From positions 1 through 39,981 of the forward strand of contig NZ_JACOMF010000042.1 of NCBI RefSeq assembly GCF_014283215.1: a stretch of 39,981 bases of DNA, given 5' to 3'. The stretch is from Siccirubricoccus deserti. Lineage in GTDB: Bacteria > Pseudomonadota > Alphaproteobacteria > Acetobacterales > Acetobacteraceae. The translations under genes and the position numbers were made by a program. Positions 1 to 8,400 of this stretch are shown one piece after another; positions within the stretch are counted from its first letter, which is position 1; each line of letters starts with the position of its first letter. The notes beneath the pieces were generated by a model, which saw nothing but the letters and a program-made list of their open reading frames with translations, ran no database searches and had not been told where the DNA came from.

Positions 1-151
1 GACCACTCCTATGACCGGTCTCGGCCGCCTCCGCCTCGATCTCCAACGCCACCTCCGCCGCATGCCGTAAAGCGACACGGCATCATCAGCAGGGCGTTTC
101 GCAAGGTGAGGTCAGGACGACGGTTACAAATGTCCTCTTATGAGGGGAAAT
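1..151. other. window edge, no complete gene
   Basis: No complete gene is visible. One plus-strand frame is open from base 2 to a TAA at 68-70, giving about 22 Arg/Leu-rich residues that could be the C-terminus of a gene starting outside the window. This cannot be decided from so little sequence. Confidence 0.3.
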
Positions 152-490
152 CTATCGGATTGTGCATGGGAAATACAACGTTTCACCTGACCTGGTAATC
201 AGTTCCCGGCCCTTATAGTAAGAACCAGGAAAATAGACCCAGCACAATCCGGTCCTCTCATCGAAGCGAGTTATGCTCCGAAATCGTTCAGGAATTGGCC
301 CTACTCGACCATCCTGCTCCATGCCATCAACCGATGCTTGTGTATAAACAAATCCAAGGTACTTGAAGTACGTGACCCCCGCAGGCCCCGTTCGTACATA
401 CTCGGCGTGAGCGGGGCTGATCGCCGCCATAAGAAGCGCAGCGGCCCAAACGAAGCGCCGAAGGGCTATGGGTGGTCGTGTTTCGCACAC
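152..490 (-). CDS. small secreted hypothetical protein
   Basis: A 112-residue protein if it starts at the GTG at 490. I chose this start because it places a signal peptide at the N-terminus: basic residues (ALRRF), a hydrophobic stretch (VWAAALLMAAIS) and an AHA-type signal peptidase I site near residue 28. The longer in-frame ORF adds an Arg/His-rich leader with no signal character. The mature part is about 85 residues, rich in Tyr, Phe and Gly, with two Cys (one in GLCWVYF, one near the end in FPCTIR) that could form a disulfide. I recognise no family. It lies in the island part of the window with no obvious operon partner. Secretion is inferred from the signal peptide only. Confidence 0.5.
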   Translation of the reverse strand: MCETRPPIALRRFVWAAALLMAAISPAHAEYVRTGPAGVTYFKYLGFVYTQASVDGMEQDGRVGPIPERFRSITRFDERTGLCWVYFPGSYYKGRELITRSGETLYFPCTIR

Positions 491-853
491 CGCCGGGTTC
501 TCACGTTGAATTTCGAATTCAGGATAATATCTTTTGTCATACGATTGAAGCAGAAATCCGCGATGTGTCGCAGTATCTCTCCCTGCACCGGCGCTGCACT
601 TTTTTAGGGTGCCTCTGTGGCGGCGAGGACGGCGGCGCAGGTGATGCGGGCGGCGGCCACATTGGGGCACCCTTCGCTATCGCCTAGCACGCCGCTAAGT
701 GCATGAGCCAACCGAAGCCGCATTCGACCATCAGCGCCGAGGCGGCGCAGCGAAGTCCTTCTGATTGGGCGGGTGAGTTACGACCTCGTGACAGATGCCG
801 TGCAGATTGGACCACTCGCGGCAGCGCTCGTCCAATCCGTCCGCCAGTGCTCG
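491..853. other. 363-bp gap, no convincing gene
   Basis: Apart from the weak minus-strand remnant at 604-723, this stretch between the secreted protein and the Mrr-like nuclease shows no ORF with a credible start and composition on either strand. No strong terminator hairpin or recognised regulatory element was found. Confidence 0.4.
604..723 (-). pseudogene. short remnant of an unrecognised gene
   Basis: A 39-codon minus-strand frame from an ATG at 721-723 to a TAA at 604-606, with protein-like composition (LAHALSGVLGDSEGCP, then an Ala-rich end). The frame stays open upstream to about 775 without a better start. It could be the 3' end of a truncated gene left in the island. No family is recognised, and it may be chance. 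Confidence 0.2.
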
Positions 854-1888
854 TTAGGTCCGCGCCCAAAAAGCCGCGCCGCACTTGCAGCGAACCGTTC
901 CCTCCTTCCCCATAGGAAGGTTGAGGCCCGTCGAGCAACTCGAGCACCAGCGGACCACTCTGCCATGCCCCTCCGGCAGACGACTGTTCTGCCTGGCGGT
1001 GGAGTCCTTGGGGCTGGCGCGCTGACCAATTTTCCCTGCATGCGGATCCGGTACGTCAGTTGGTCGAGGCATCGATGGTCGTACTGGGTAAGTTCCTGGT
1101 TCACTTGCCACAAAGAGGAACCAGAACAGCCCAGCACCCAAGCCTACCAGCAACAGTATCACCCCAGCTTCGGGTCTAGGTGCCTTATTGGCGACGAATA
1201 GGGTTGCCAGGATCGTAGGCAGCAGCAAGGCCACCCAACGGTGCGCATAAACTGTGTTCTTTCGTTCGAATAAATCTACCGCATCGGCGTATCGCAGCCA
1301 GGCAGCTCGGGCTTCCAGGGAGCGGCGCTCCTCGTTGGCGGCGGCGCGAGCCCTTGCTGCCGCGGCTTCGTTCTCTTTTGCCTCTCGTACTTTTTGCGCG
1401 TGACGTTCGCGCGCCTTGGCCTCTTCCCGGGCCAGACGTTCGCGGGTTTCAGCCTCTTCCCGGGCAAGGCGTTCTCTGGCTTCGGCTAGCTCCCGGTCCC
1501 GACGAGCCGTCTCCCTGGCCTCACGCTCTCGTTGTGCCCGGGCAGCCTCTACAGACCTGTCGAACTCACAGTGACGCCGCAAGTCGGAGAGGCGAACCAA
1601 CCTGACTTCGGTGCTCTCGGCTGCCTTCTGGGCTTGGCGGGTAAAGCCGGACCGGGCGACAACCATCGCGAGGTTGGCTCTGTAGTGCTTCCGAGCGAAG
1701 AAGACTTCTTGCACAGCGGCCAAACCGGCTGGCCCCTTCCAGTCTTTGCACTGAATGACGATGCTAGTGGTACCGAAGCGGGCGATTACGTCGGCACCAT
1801 AGTCGCCGCTGGCCCGCGTCTGCTCAACCTCCCAGCCGAGGTGCCTAAAGGCATCGGCGGTTGCGCGCTCGAAGGCAAGTCCGGTCAT
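854..1888 (-). CDS. membrane-anchored Mrr-type restriction endonuclease-like protein
   Basis: A 344-residue protein. Residues 1-105 form an Mrr_cat-type PD-(D/E)xK nuclease domain: GDYGAD carries the acidic residue (D33), and VIQCKDW supplies the Q46-x-K48 pair typical of the Mrr subfamily. Residues about 110-200 are a highly charged Arg/Glu/Ala coiled coil with near-repeats of ARERLAREEA. Two hydrophobic segments follow (about 215-235 and 243-263), then a C-terminal CxxC...CxC zinc-ribbon-like knuckle (C315, C318, C334, C336). Mrr-family enzymes cut modified or foreign DNA. The membrane anchoring suggests action at the inner membrane, perhaps on incoming DNA, but this is inference. It sits in the island next to transposase remnants, a usual setting for defence genes. 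No methyltransferase partner is visible. Confidence 0.75.
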   Translation of the reverse strand: MTGLAFERATADAFRHLGWEVEQTRASGDYGADVIARFGTTSIVIQCKDWKGPAGLAAVQEVFFARKHYRANLAMVVARSGFTRQAQKAAESTEVRLVRLSDLRRHCEFDRSVEAARAQREREARETARRDRELAEARERLAREEAETRERLAREEAKARERHAQKVREAKENEAAAARARAAANEERRSLEARAAWLRYADAVDLFERKNTVYAHRWVALLLPTILATLFVANKAPRPEAGVILLLVGLGAGLFWFLFVASEPGTYPVRPSMPRPTDVPDPHAGKIGQRASPKDSTARQNSRLPEGHGRVVRWCSSCSTGLNLPMGKEGTVRCKCGAAFWART

Positions 1889-2063
1889 TGACCTGTTGTC
1901 ACCGTCGGGTAGTCCTCATTCCGAAGCAGGACCGAGGCTGGTGCCATTGCCTTTCTCACGCATTACGTTCTTGCGCTTCTCTAACATATTTGGAGCGCTC
2001 AGCTAGTCGTCAGGTGGGAAGAAACGCGCGAGGTAGGGCGCGAACCTTGGGCGAAGCCAAGCT

Positions 2064-2232
2064 CTTCGTAGAGCCCGCTCGGAAGGCTGGTACGGACGAG
2101 ACGGGCGAGGCATCCGCGTTCCGCTACAACCAACGCATCAAGCTCGGGGTGAACGACTACCAGCGCGCCCTGATTGCCCTACGCAGCATCGAGGGCAAGC
2201 GCCTGACCTATCGACGGCCTGACGTGGCCTAA
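2064..2232 (+). pseudogene. IS1595-family (ISXO2-like) transposase C-terminal remnant
   Basis: The plus-strand frame ending in TAA at 2230-2232 contains FRYNQR, LGVNDYQRAL and GKRLTYRR. These match, in order, the C-terminal signature of ISXO2-like/IS1595 transposases (a FRYN motif, then GKRLTYR at the extreme end). The catalytic part and start are absent, so only about 45 recognisable codons remain. The left boundary is approximate. It marks an old, mostly deleted insertion sequence. Confidence 0.55.
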
Positions 2233-2383
2233 ACCGAGAGGCAGAGGGCGGCGGCGTTCCTTGCGTGGCGTTACAAACAGCTTCGTCGCCCAGGCTAGCG
2301 CTGCCCGTCCGGCTCTGTAAGAGTTTGGAAGCTCCGGGCGACTAGCAGCAGCCCGTCTCCACGGCACAATCCAGGCTCTCCGT

Positions 2384-2581
2384 GTGCAGACGCTGGCGAC
2401 ACGGATCAAAACCCGCAATCTACCACTTACAGTAGACCAGAGCGGCGACGGAGTTCGGATCCTGCTCGATCCGAACGATCGTGTCCTGGTTCGAGAGTTC
2501 GTGAACCTAATTACTGATGTGTATTTAAGCAGCCCTACCACAGGAAAAGAGTGGCGAGCCCACGTTAAGACACCGGCCTAG
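2384..2581 (+). CDS. hypothetical small protein
   Basis: A 65-residue ORF with a GTG start at 2384. The frame is open back to 2321 but has no better start. Composition is protein-like (LLDPNDRVLVREFVNLITDVYL is amphipathic with alternating charge and hydrophobics), with no signal peptide or membrane segment. Its TAG stop lies inside a CTAGAGC heptamer that recurs at other gene ends in this window. I recognise no family. It may be a genuine small gene or a fragment left between IS remnants. Confidence 0.3.
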   Translation: MQTLATRIKTRNLPLTVDQSGDGVRILLDPNDRVLVREFVNLITDVYLSSPTTGKEWRAHVKTPA

Positions 2582-2687
2582 AGCAACTCGCTTCCTTCGG
2601 TGCGATAAACAGGGAATACCCCTCGCAGGACGGGACGCCTTCCATAGTGGATAAAACCTGACGCTTGGTTCCCATCGAGTAGATCGG

Positions 2688-2910
2688 CTCCCGGCAGCGA
2701 CGGTGGACATATCACTTGTCGCTGTGCACCTAATCGGGCTGGTGGCGGGGCCGGCCGGGCTTGCCGCACACCGGCATTACCGCATCGAGCACCGCCCCGA
2801 GGTCGACAGCGTCATTGTGGTTGGCGGGGCTAAGCGTAAGGCTGAGCGGCGTGCCCGATCCATCGACCAGGAGGTGCCGCTTCGTCCCTGCCTTGCTCCG
2901 CTCCACTGAG
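2688..2910 (-). pseudogene. IS5-family transposase remnant
   Basis: Minus-strand codons from 2909 downward read SVERSKAGTKRHLLVD, then PANHNDAV and GKPGRPRHQPD, the catalytic-domain pattern of IS5-family DDE transposases. After an in-frame stop near 2730 the same frame continues as VHSDK, another stop, then YVHRRCRE, which matches the DKxYxxRRCR block of the family. At least two nonsense mutations and both ends missing make it a dead fragment. Its upstream half is cut exactly at the end of the IS3 element at 2911. Confidence 0.65.
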
Positions 2911-2944
2911 TGATCAGCCCCCATCGGGTGGTCCGCGGTGAATG

Positions 2945-3863
2945 TTAGTTCAGCGTTGGCCTGGGCGCCACGGCTTGTGCGCTTGGCGAGGCCGGTGCGC
3001 GTAGTGCCGCGGGCCATGCAGCGAAGGCGGGCAGGACCAGCCCCGGCGCGGGTGGCCTGAAGCCGAGGGATGCGTGCGGGCGTACGGTGTTGTAGTGCCG
3101 GCGCCAGCTTTCGATCACCACCTCGGCCTCGCGCAGGCTGTAGAAGATCTCGCCGTCCAGCAATTCATCGCGCAGGCGGGCGTTGAACGACTCCACGTAT
3201 CCGTTTTCCCACGGACTGCCCGGGGCGATGTAGGCGGTCTTCGCGCCCACGGCGGCGATCCAATCCTGCACTGCCTTGGCCACGAACTCGGGGCCGTTGT
3301 CCGACCGGATGTGCGCGGGCACGCCGCGCAGGATGAACAGGTCCGACAGGAGGTCGATCACGTCCGCCGCCTTGAGCCTGTGCCCGACCCGGATGGCGAG
3401 GCACTCGTGGGTGAACTCGTCGAGGACGTTGAGCATCCTGAACTTGCGCCCGTCGTGGGTGCGGTCCTCGTGTGAAGTCGTAGCTCCAGACGTGGTTCGG
3501 CCGCTCCGGCCGCAGCCGGATGCAGGAGCCGTCGGCCAGCCACAGCCGCCCGCGCTTCGGCTGCCGCGGCGGCACCTTGAGCCCCTCCCTGCGCCAGATC
3601 CGCTCCACCCTCTTCTCGTTCACCAGCCAGCCCGCGTCCCGCAGCAGGGCCGTGACCTTGCGGTAGCCGTAGCGGCCGTACTGCCGGGCGAGCTCGATGA
3701 TGTCGGCCGTGAGGTGCTCTTCGTCGTCGCGGCCCCGTGGCACCTTGCGCTGCGTCGAGCGATGCTGGCCGAGCGCCGCACAGGCGCGGCGCTCGGAGAC
3801 GGACAGTGTCCGCCGCACGTGCTCGATGCAGGCGCGCCGGCGCGCGGGGCTTAGTAGTTTCCC
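2945..3863 (-). pseudogene. IS3-family transposase OrfB, frameshifted
   Basis: The DDE integrase-type transposase of the IS3 element, read in the -1 frame relative to orfA. The 5' part contains the HTH_21 region (RRACAALGQHRSTQR, YGYRKVTALL) and runs to NHVWSYDF. The 3' part, in another frame, contains LNVLDEFTHECLAIRV, SDNGPEF and the catalytic-Glu block WENGYVESFNARLRDELL. The junction near 3470-3474 has one extra base: the coding strand reads TTC-ACAC-GAGGAC where a three-base codon is expected. This separates the first catalytic Asp from the other two, so full-length transposase cannot be made unless this is a sequencing error. Confidence 0.8.
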
Positions 3864-4129
3864 TGTGCGGCCTCCGCCAGGATCTGCTTGTCGAGCGTGA
3901 GGTCGGCTACCGCCTTCCGCAGTCGGGCGTTCTCGGCCTCCAGGTCCTTCAGCCGCTTCACCTGGCCCGACTTCAGGCCGCCGAACTCCCGCCGCCAGCG
4001 GTAGTAGGTGACCTCCGTCACCCCGATGGCCCGGATCGCATCCGCCACCGACTGCCCCTGCGAGACCAGGACATCCACCTGCCGCAGCTTGGCCACGGCC
4101 TCCTCGGGCCGGTGCTTCTTGCTCGCCAT
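3851..4129 (-). CDS. IS3-family transposase OrfA
   Basis: A 92-residue protein starting at ATG 4129, preceded by a strong GGAGGAGG ribosome site. An upstream in-frame ATG at 4156 is less well placed. It carries the IS3 OrfA helix-turn-helix (VADAIRAIGVTEVTYYRWR, about residues 31-49) followed by a leucine-zipper-like coiled coil (LKDLEAENARLRKAVADL) used for multimerisation and for contact with the terminal repeats. It ends in QGNY. A G-GGA-AAC slippery heptamer just before its stop (plus-strand 3857-3863) is the expected site of programmed -1 frameshifting into orfB. Confidence 0.85.
   Translation of the reverse strand: MASKKHRPEEAVAKLRQVDVLVSQGQSVADAIRAIGVTEVTYYRWRREFGGLKSGQVKRLKDLEAENARLRKAVADLTLDKQILAEAAQGNY
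3857..3863 (-). promoter_or_regulatory. programmed -1 ribosomal frameshift heptamer
   Basis: On the minus strand the bases read G-GGA-AAC in the orfA frame, a perfect X-XXY-YYZ slippery heptamer. They lie two codons before the orfA stop. Slipping back one base moves ribosomes into GGG-AAA-CTA and on into orfB. This is the known strategy for making IS3-family OrfAB. Confidence 0.65.
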
Positions 4130-4234
4130 CTCGGTCCTCCTCCGGTTCGAAGCCATACCTCAAGGCGGACCACTTCAAAGGGGGAGGATCACGACTCTAA
4201 CGCTCGTTTCCCGATACAGCTTGCGTCCGAACTT

Positions 4235-5950
4235 TCAGCGGTATCGGGGGTCTTTGCAGTTGTTCGCCTCCGAGAAGTCGGCCAACTCCCGCTCCTTGCC
4301 CCAGATCTTCTTTCCGGCCCTTCTGGGGTGCTGCGTGAACTGCGCGTTTCGGTCCGCGAAGTACCGGTTGATCGCCGCCTTCGCATCGTCCACCGTCTTG
4401 TAATCGCTGTTGTGGATGATTGAGCGGGCCATGCCGCTGAAGATCGACTCGATGACGTTGAGGAACTGGGCGCCCGACGGCAGCGGAACGGTCTCGACCG
4501 TTGGCCCTCCGCCGTTCAGGACAGCCGCATTGTGCTCCTTGACGCACTGGTGCAGACGTTTCGAGATGTGCCAGGAGGCCGCGTCCCAGGACAGATACAG
4601 CTTGCCCCGGTCGCGGTACCTCTCAACCAGAAGCTCCATCATGCGGATCATCTCGGCCGTGTTCTTCTTTAGGCTGTAGAAGTGCGTGACCTGGTTGCCG
4701 GACAGTTCGAGTGCCGCTGTCAGGATCAGGCAGCCCCGAGACCTCTGCCACTGCGGCACGACGCGCTGCTCGCCCGGAGCGCTCAGCACGCGGCCGGGCT
4801 GCATCTTCACGGCGAACGGGCCAAACTCGTCGATCGAAAAGAAGGCCTCGTCCGGGCGAAGCTCCGAGAGGATGGAACGGATGCGGTCGAGCTTCTCGGT
4901 ATAGTTCGGATCCGACGACGTGAGCACGACGCGCGCCTTGCGCCAGCGATAACCGGCCGCCTTTGTGATCTTGCGGATCACCTCGGGACAGGTGGGGTGC
5001 CCCGTTTCGCGGAGAACCCGCGACAGGTCAGGCATGATCCACGTCGTGCGGTTGATGCCGTGGTTGGAGGGCGGCTCGTGCAGGAGCCGGAATACCGCCT
5101 GCTTAAGGGCCTCGCTGTCGAACTTCCGCGTGGACTTGGTCTGGCGTGCGAACAACGCAGTCTGGCCGCCCTCCTCGAATGTCCGGAGGTACTTGCGGTG
5201 GACCTTGCTGTCGATCCCGAGAAATCTGCAAACCATGCCGGGGGCCAGCCCGTGACGGTCCGCGAGAATGGCCATGGACCGGTTACGGTCGGACAGGCGC
5301 CCGTCGTAGAGGCGGTGGAGCAAGGCGCTGAGATCAGGGACATCGCCAACGTCGTGGTGTAGCGCATCCGGGACGATGTCCTTCTGAAGGACGGCACGCA
5401 TCCAATCGAACGCGGCCTGCTGTGCCTGCGCCCGCCTATCAGGTTTCGGAGCAGCGCTGACCACCCGACCGGCGTCGCGGAAGAACCGCTCGGTGCGCCG
5501 AAGAGAAATCACCGGTGGATCGGCACGGGACAGCAGGAAGAGGAGATCGACCGCGCGGCTCCTCTCCAGCGATACCAGCAGGTCGTACGCATACTCCCAG
5601 ATGCAGCCGCTATCGGCCGCTATCGGGCGCGCGTAATCCTTGACGGAGCCATAGCTGCCGAGGAAGCCCTCCTCGTCGCGGATATGCTCGTGAATGGCCT
5701 TCAAGGAAAGCCGCGCCTGTGGCGGCAAAGTCGAATTTTTCCGGAGTAGGCGCTGGATCGAGGCGGTATGCGGACCGAGCTTCGGATACCTCCGGCTCCT
5801 CGGCCCGTACGGTCTGGGCAGCGGGTAATCGAGCATCTTGCGAACGGTCTTGGGATTAATGCCCGTCTCGCGGGCAACCTGCCTGATCGAGACGCCTTTC
5901 CGCAAAATTCGGTTCCGGATATCGGACCACTGCCCTGCGTCGCGATACAT
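4235..5950 (-). CDS. IS630-type DDE transposase with IstA-like N-terminus
   Basis: A 571-residue protein starting at ATG 5950. Residues 1-105 resemble the DNA-binding N-terminus of IS21 IstA: a helix-turn-helix (VSIRQVARETGINPKTVRK), a Pro/Arg linker, then an LKAIHEHIR...GSYGSVKDY block. The C-terminal half is an IS630/Tc1-type DDE domain: D374 in FSIDEFGP, D456 in LSWDAASWH and E501 in FLNVIESIF, with 44 residues between the last two. It is intact and much longer than a typical IS630 transposase of about 340 residues. Between the two parts lies a helical region of unknown role. I could not identify terminal repeats. The downstream end abuts the IS3 element at 4191. Confidence 0.75.
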   Translation of the reverse strand: MYRDAGQWSDIRNRILRKGVSIRQVARETGINPKTVRKMLDYPLPRPYGPRSRRYPKLGPHTASIQRLLRKNSTLPPQARLSLKAIHEHIRDEEGFLGSYGSVKDYARPIAADSGCIWEYAYDLLVSLERSRAVDLLFLLSRADPPVISLRRTERFFRDAGRVVSAAPKPDRRAQAQQAAFDWMRAVLQKDIVPDALHHDVGDVPDLSALLHRLYDGRLSDRNRSMAILADRHGLAPGMVCRFLGIDSKVHRKYLRTFEEGGQTALFARQTKSTRKFDSEALKQAVFRLLHEPPSNHGINRTTWIMPDLSRVLRETGHPTCPEVIRKITKAAGYRWRKARVVLTSSDPNYTEKLDRIRSILSELRPDEAFFSIDEFGPFAVKMQPGRVLSAPGEQRVVPQWQRSRGCLILTAALELSGNQVTHFYSLKKNTAEMIRMMELLVERYRDRGKLYLSWDAASWHISKRLHQCVKEHNAAVLNGGGPTVETVPLPSGAQFLNVIESIFSGMARSIIHNSDYKTVDDAKAAINRYFADRNAQFTQHPRRAGKKIWGKERELADFSEANNCKDPRYR

Positions 5951-6060
5951 GGTTGGCCATCCTCCGCGAGAGATGCGCGCCGGTCTCCCCCTGAAGTACT
6001 CAGGCGCGCAGGCGCGCCGTGGCTGCGTGCGCCTCCGACCCTTGGTATGCGACGAGGCGC

Positions 6061-6350
6061 TTAACCGAGCGCGGCCAGCGCCTCCTTACCGCGCCTGACC
6101 TTTTCGATGATCCCGTCCGGATCTGCGGTCTAGACGAAGGGCCTTATACCAGATCCTGCTGATCTCGACCTATCGAGAATGGGGCGGCTCGATGCGGACC
6201 CGCCCCGGCTCCGGTGTAGCCGCTAAACTGCATGGGTTCTAACCAGCGGGATTTGATATTAGGCATTCGTTGGCCTCGGCGAGGAAGCGGTTGATGGCCG
6301 CCTGGAGATCGACAACTCCGCTGAAGACGCCGCGCCTAAGCCGCATACCT
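6061..6350 (-). pseudogene. IS630-family transposase remnant, interrupted
   Basis: Two minus-strand pieces of one typical C-terminus. The first (about 6262-6350) reads RLRRGVF, then VVDLQAAINRFLAEANE. The second (6061-6141) reads PFV, an in-frame stop, TADPDGIIEKVRRG and a terminal ALAALG before TAA at 6061-6063. In intact IS630 transposases these are nearly contiguous. Here about 120 bp of unrelated sequence separates them, and a nonsense codon is present. It is a different copy from the intact 571-residue gene beside it. Confidence 0.55.
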
Positions 6351-6574
6351 TGCATTGCGATCACTTCCTGAAAATCCAGCAACGGCGCCCGTTCCATTGC
6401 GCATGGCAGGATGATTTCCAGTGGCGCGTTGAAAAGGCACACAATTCACGGAATGATCTGTTTAGGAAAGTGATCCTGTTACTGGTAGCATAGTGGTAGC
6501 ACGGGTCGCTAATCACAGCGAAAACGCCATGTAATCTATTGGAAAACAATGATATTTTTTCCGATAGCGCTTTG

Positions 6575-6619
6575 CTGGGGGACAAGGGGTCGTGGGTTCG
6601 AATCCCGCCGGTCCGACCA
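6575..6619 (+). tRNA. 3' fragment of tRNA-Pro(GGG), likely att site
   Basis: The bases read CTGGGGG (anticodon loop with GGG) and ACAAG, then a variable region, a T-arm (GTGGG-TTCGAAT-CCCGC), an acceptor strand CGGTCCG and ACCA. Alphaproteobacterial tRNA-Pro(GGG) has this 3' half. The 5' half is missing: the upstream bases (TTTTTTCCGATAGCG) do not form the D-arm, and the 5' acceptor strand CGGACCG is absent. A lone tRNA 3' end is the standard attR footprint of an element integrated into a tRNA gene. The island lies on the left and ordinary chromosome on the right. Confidence 0.7.
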
Positions 6620-7042
6620 CCCCCACTCTCCTGTTTTCAGCCGATCAGGATGCTGGACTGGCGCGTGGGACTGGCCATGCGCCAGCATAAAGCCTTTGAT
6701 TTTGATGCTTTGATAGGTCAGCCGCGCGGCCATTTGGTGCTGTGGCGTTTTGTTCGCGACCTATGTTCAGGCAACCCCCCAGGCTGATGCACAGCCCGCG
6801 ACAGCAGCCGCGTTCATGTCTGTCGCTAATCCGGTTTGAATGATTCTTCATGGAATGACTTGGCGTTGAGGCTCGCTGCGCTCCGCTCTCAGCGGGACCC
6901 AGCCCGGTCGTCACCGCGCTGGTTTATGGATGCGGTTTCACATATCCCGGGACAACCTACCCAATCACGGCAGGTCAGATCCTGCCTGCGACCGCTGCCG
7001 CATTGCCATGGCAGTCTCGCTTCTCCCGGAGAAATTCTTCCA
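6620..7042. other. 423-bp gap upstream of the MFS gene
   Basis: No credible gene is seen on either strand. The ORFs here have poor composition or are antisense to the tRNA fragment. The right end must contain the promoter of the MFS transporter gene, but I see no clear -35/-10 pair. Confidence 0.4.
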
Positions 7043-8391
7043 ATGTCCAGCATTGCCGCCACGCCAACGCGTGGCGCCCCCGCCAACCCACGGTCTCGCG
7101 TCATCCTGGCGAGCCTGGTCGGCACCACCATCGAATTCTACGATTTCTACGTCTACGCCACCGCTGCGGTGCTCGTCTTCCCGCACCTGTTCTTCCCCGC
7201 AGGCAATGAAACGACGGCGCTGTTGGCCTCCTTTGCCGTATTCGGCGCGGCAATGGTGGCGCGGCCGCTGGGAGCGATCTTCTTCGGGCACCTCGGTGAC
7301 CGGCGCGGACGAAAGATCATCTTGGTGGGCGCGCTGCTGACCATGGGAACCGCGACCTTCCTGATCGGCCTGCTGCCAACCTATGCCACCTTGGGCTGGC
7401 TGGCGCCGGCGCTGCTGGTGGTGATGCGGCTGGCGCAGGGCTTTGCGCTGGGCGGGGAGTGGAGCGGTGCCGCGCTGGTGGCCACCGAGAACGCGCCGCC
7501 GGGCAAGCGCGCGATCTTCGGAACCTTTCCGCAGCTCGGCGCGCCGATCGGCTTCATCCTCGCCAATGGGCTGTTCCTGATCATTGCCGCGGTGCTGCCC
7601 TCCGACGATCCGTCGCGGCCGTCACAGGCCTTCCTGGAATGGGGCTGGCGCATCCCGTTCCTGTTCTCTGTTGTCATGGTGGCGGTCGGGCTGTGGGTGC
7701 GGCTGAACTTGGTGGAGAGCCGGGCCTTCGAGAAGACGGTGCAGGCCGGCAAGGTGCGCAAGCTGCCGCTGGCCACGGTGTTCAGCACGCATTCGCGGGA
7801 GCTGATCCTCGGCACCTTCTACATGCTGGCGACCTATGTGCTCTTCTACCTGATGACGACCTTCTCCCTCAGCTACGGCCGCGCGGCGACGACCAGCCCG
7901 CTGCCCGGGCTGGGCTACGACTACACGCGCTTCGTGCTGATGATGATCGTGGGCGTGGTGTTCTTCGGCGTTTTCACCCTGGTTCCCGGCCCTGGGCGGA
8001 ACGCTGGGGGCGGCGGAAGACGTTGATCCTGGTGACCATCGGCATCATCGCTTTCGGGCTGGTCTGGGTGCCCATGCTGTCGGCCGGCACGCTCGGCGTG
8101 CAGGCTTGGCTGATCCTGGGCTTCGCCCTGATGGGCATGACCTTCGGCCCGATGGGAGCGCTGCTGCCGGAGCTTTTCCCGGCGAACCTGCGCTACACCG
8201 GCTCGGGTATCGCCTACAACCTGTCCTCCATCCTCGGCGCGGCGGTGGCGCCCTTCATCGCCGTGGCGCTGTGGAGCGCGGGTGGCGGCAGCCCCTTCTG
8301 GGTGGGGGTGTACCTGTCGGTGATGGCGGTGCTGACCCTGGTGGCGCTGCTGCTCGGGAAGGAGACGCGCGAGGTGGATATCGAGTCCTAG
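7043..8391 (+). pseudogene. MHS-family MFS transporter, frameshifted
   Basis: It starts at ATG 7043 after a GGAG ribosome site. The first frame gives the N-terminal two thirds of a metabolite:H+ symporter: the family hallmark TIEFYDFYVYATAAVLVFP in TM1, the loop 2-3 motif GHLGDRRGRK, and the ALGGEWSGAAL block. Near 7985-7995 the frame is lost. Restoring one missing base yields GPWAERWGRRKTL, the expected central-loop MFS repeat. The second frame then encodes the last transmembrane helices to a TAG at 8389-8391. The family (ShiA, ProP, YhjE-like) imports organic acids, betaines or similar solutes with protons. The lesion lies in a short C/G run, so a sequencing error is possible. Otherwise it is a recent pseudogene. 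Confidence 0.8.
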
Positions 8392-8400
8392 AGCAGATCG

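Larger units (their letters stand above)
2911..4191 (-). mobile_element. IS3-family (IS407-type) insertion sequence
   Basis: A 1,281-bp element. Its ends are imperfect inverted repeats: the left end begins TGATCAGCCCCC and carries TGGTCCGC; the right end, read on the minus strand, begins TGATCCTCCCCC and also carries TGGTCCGC. It encodes orfA and orfB in the usual overlapping arrangement on the minus strand. Bases outside the ends (TGAG on the left, CGAC on the right) do not match, so no target-site duplication is visible. The left flank is an IS5 remnant and the right flank is the end of an IS630-type element. This suggests a deletion or recombination after insertion. orfB carries a frameshift, so this copy is probably inactive. 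Confidence 0.8.

Noticed and set aside
6575-6619. complete functional tRNA gene
   Set aside because: No D-arm and no 5' acceptor strand complementary to CGGTCCG are present upstream, so only the 3' part exists.
6536-6733. 65-residue minus-strand ORF containing RRDSNPRP
   Set aside because: This peptide pattern is the well-known spurious translation antisense to tRNA T-arms. It supports the tRNA fragment, not a protein gene.
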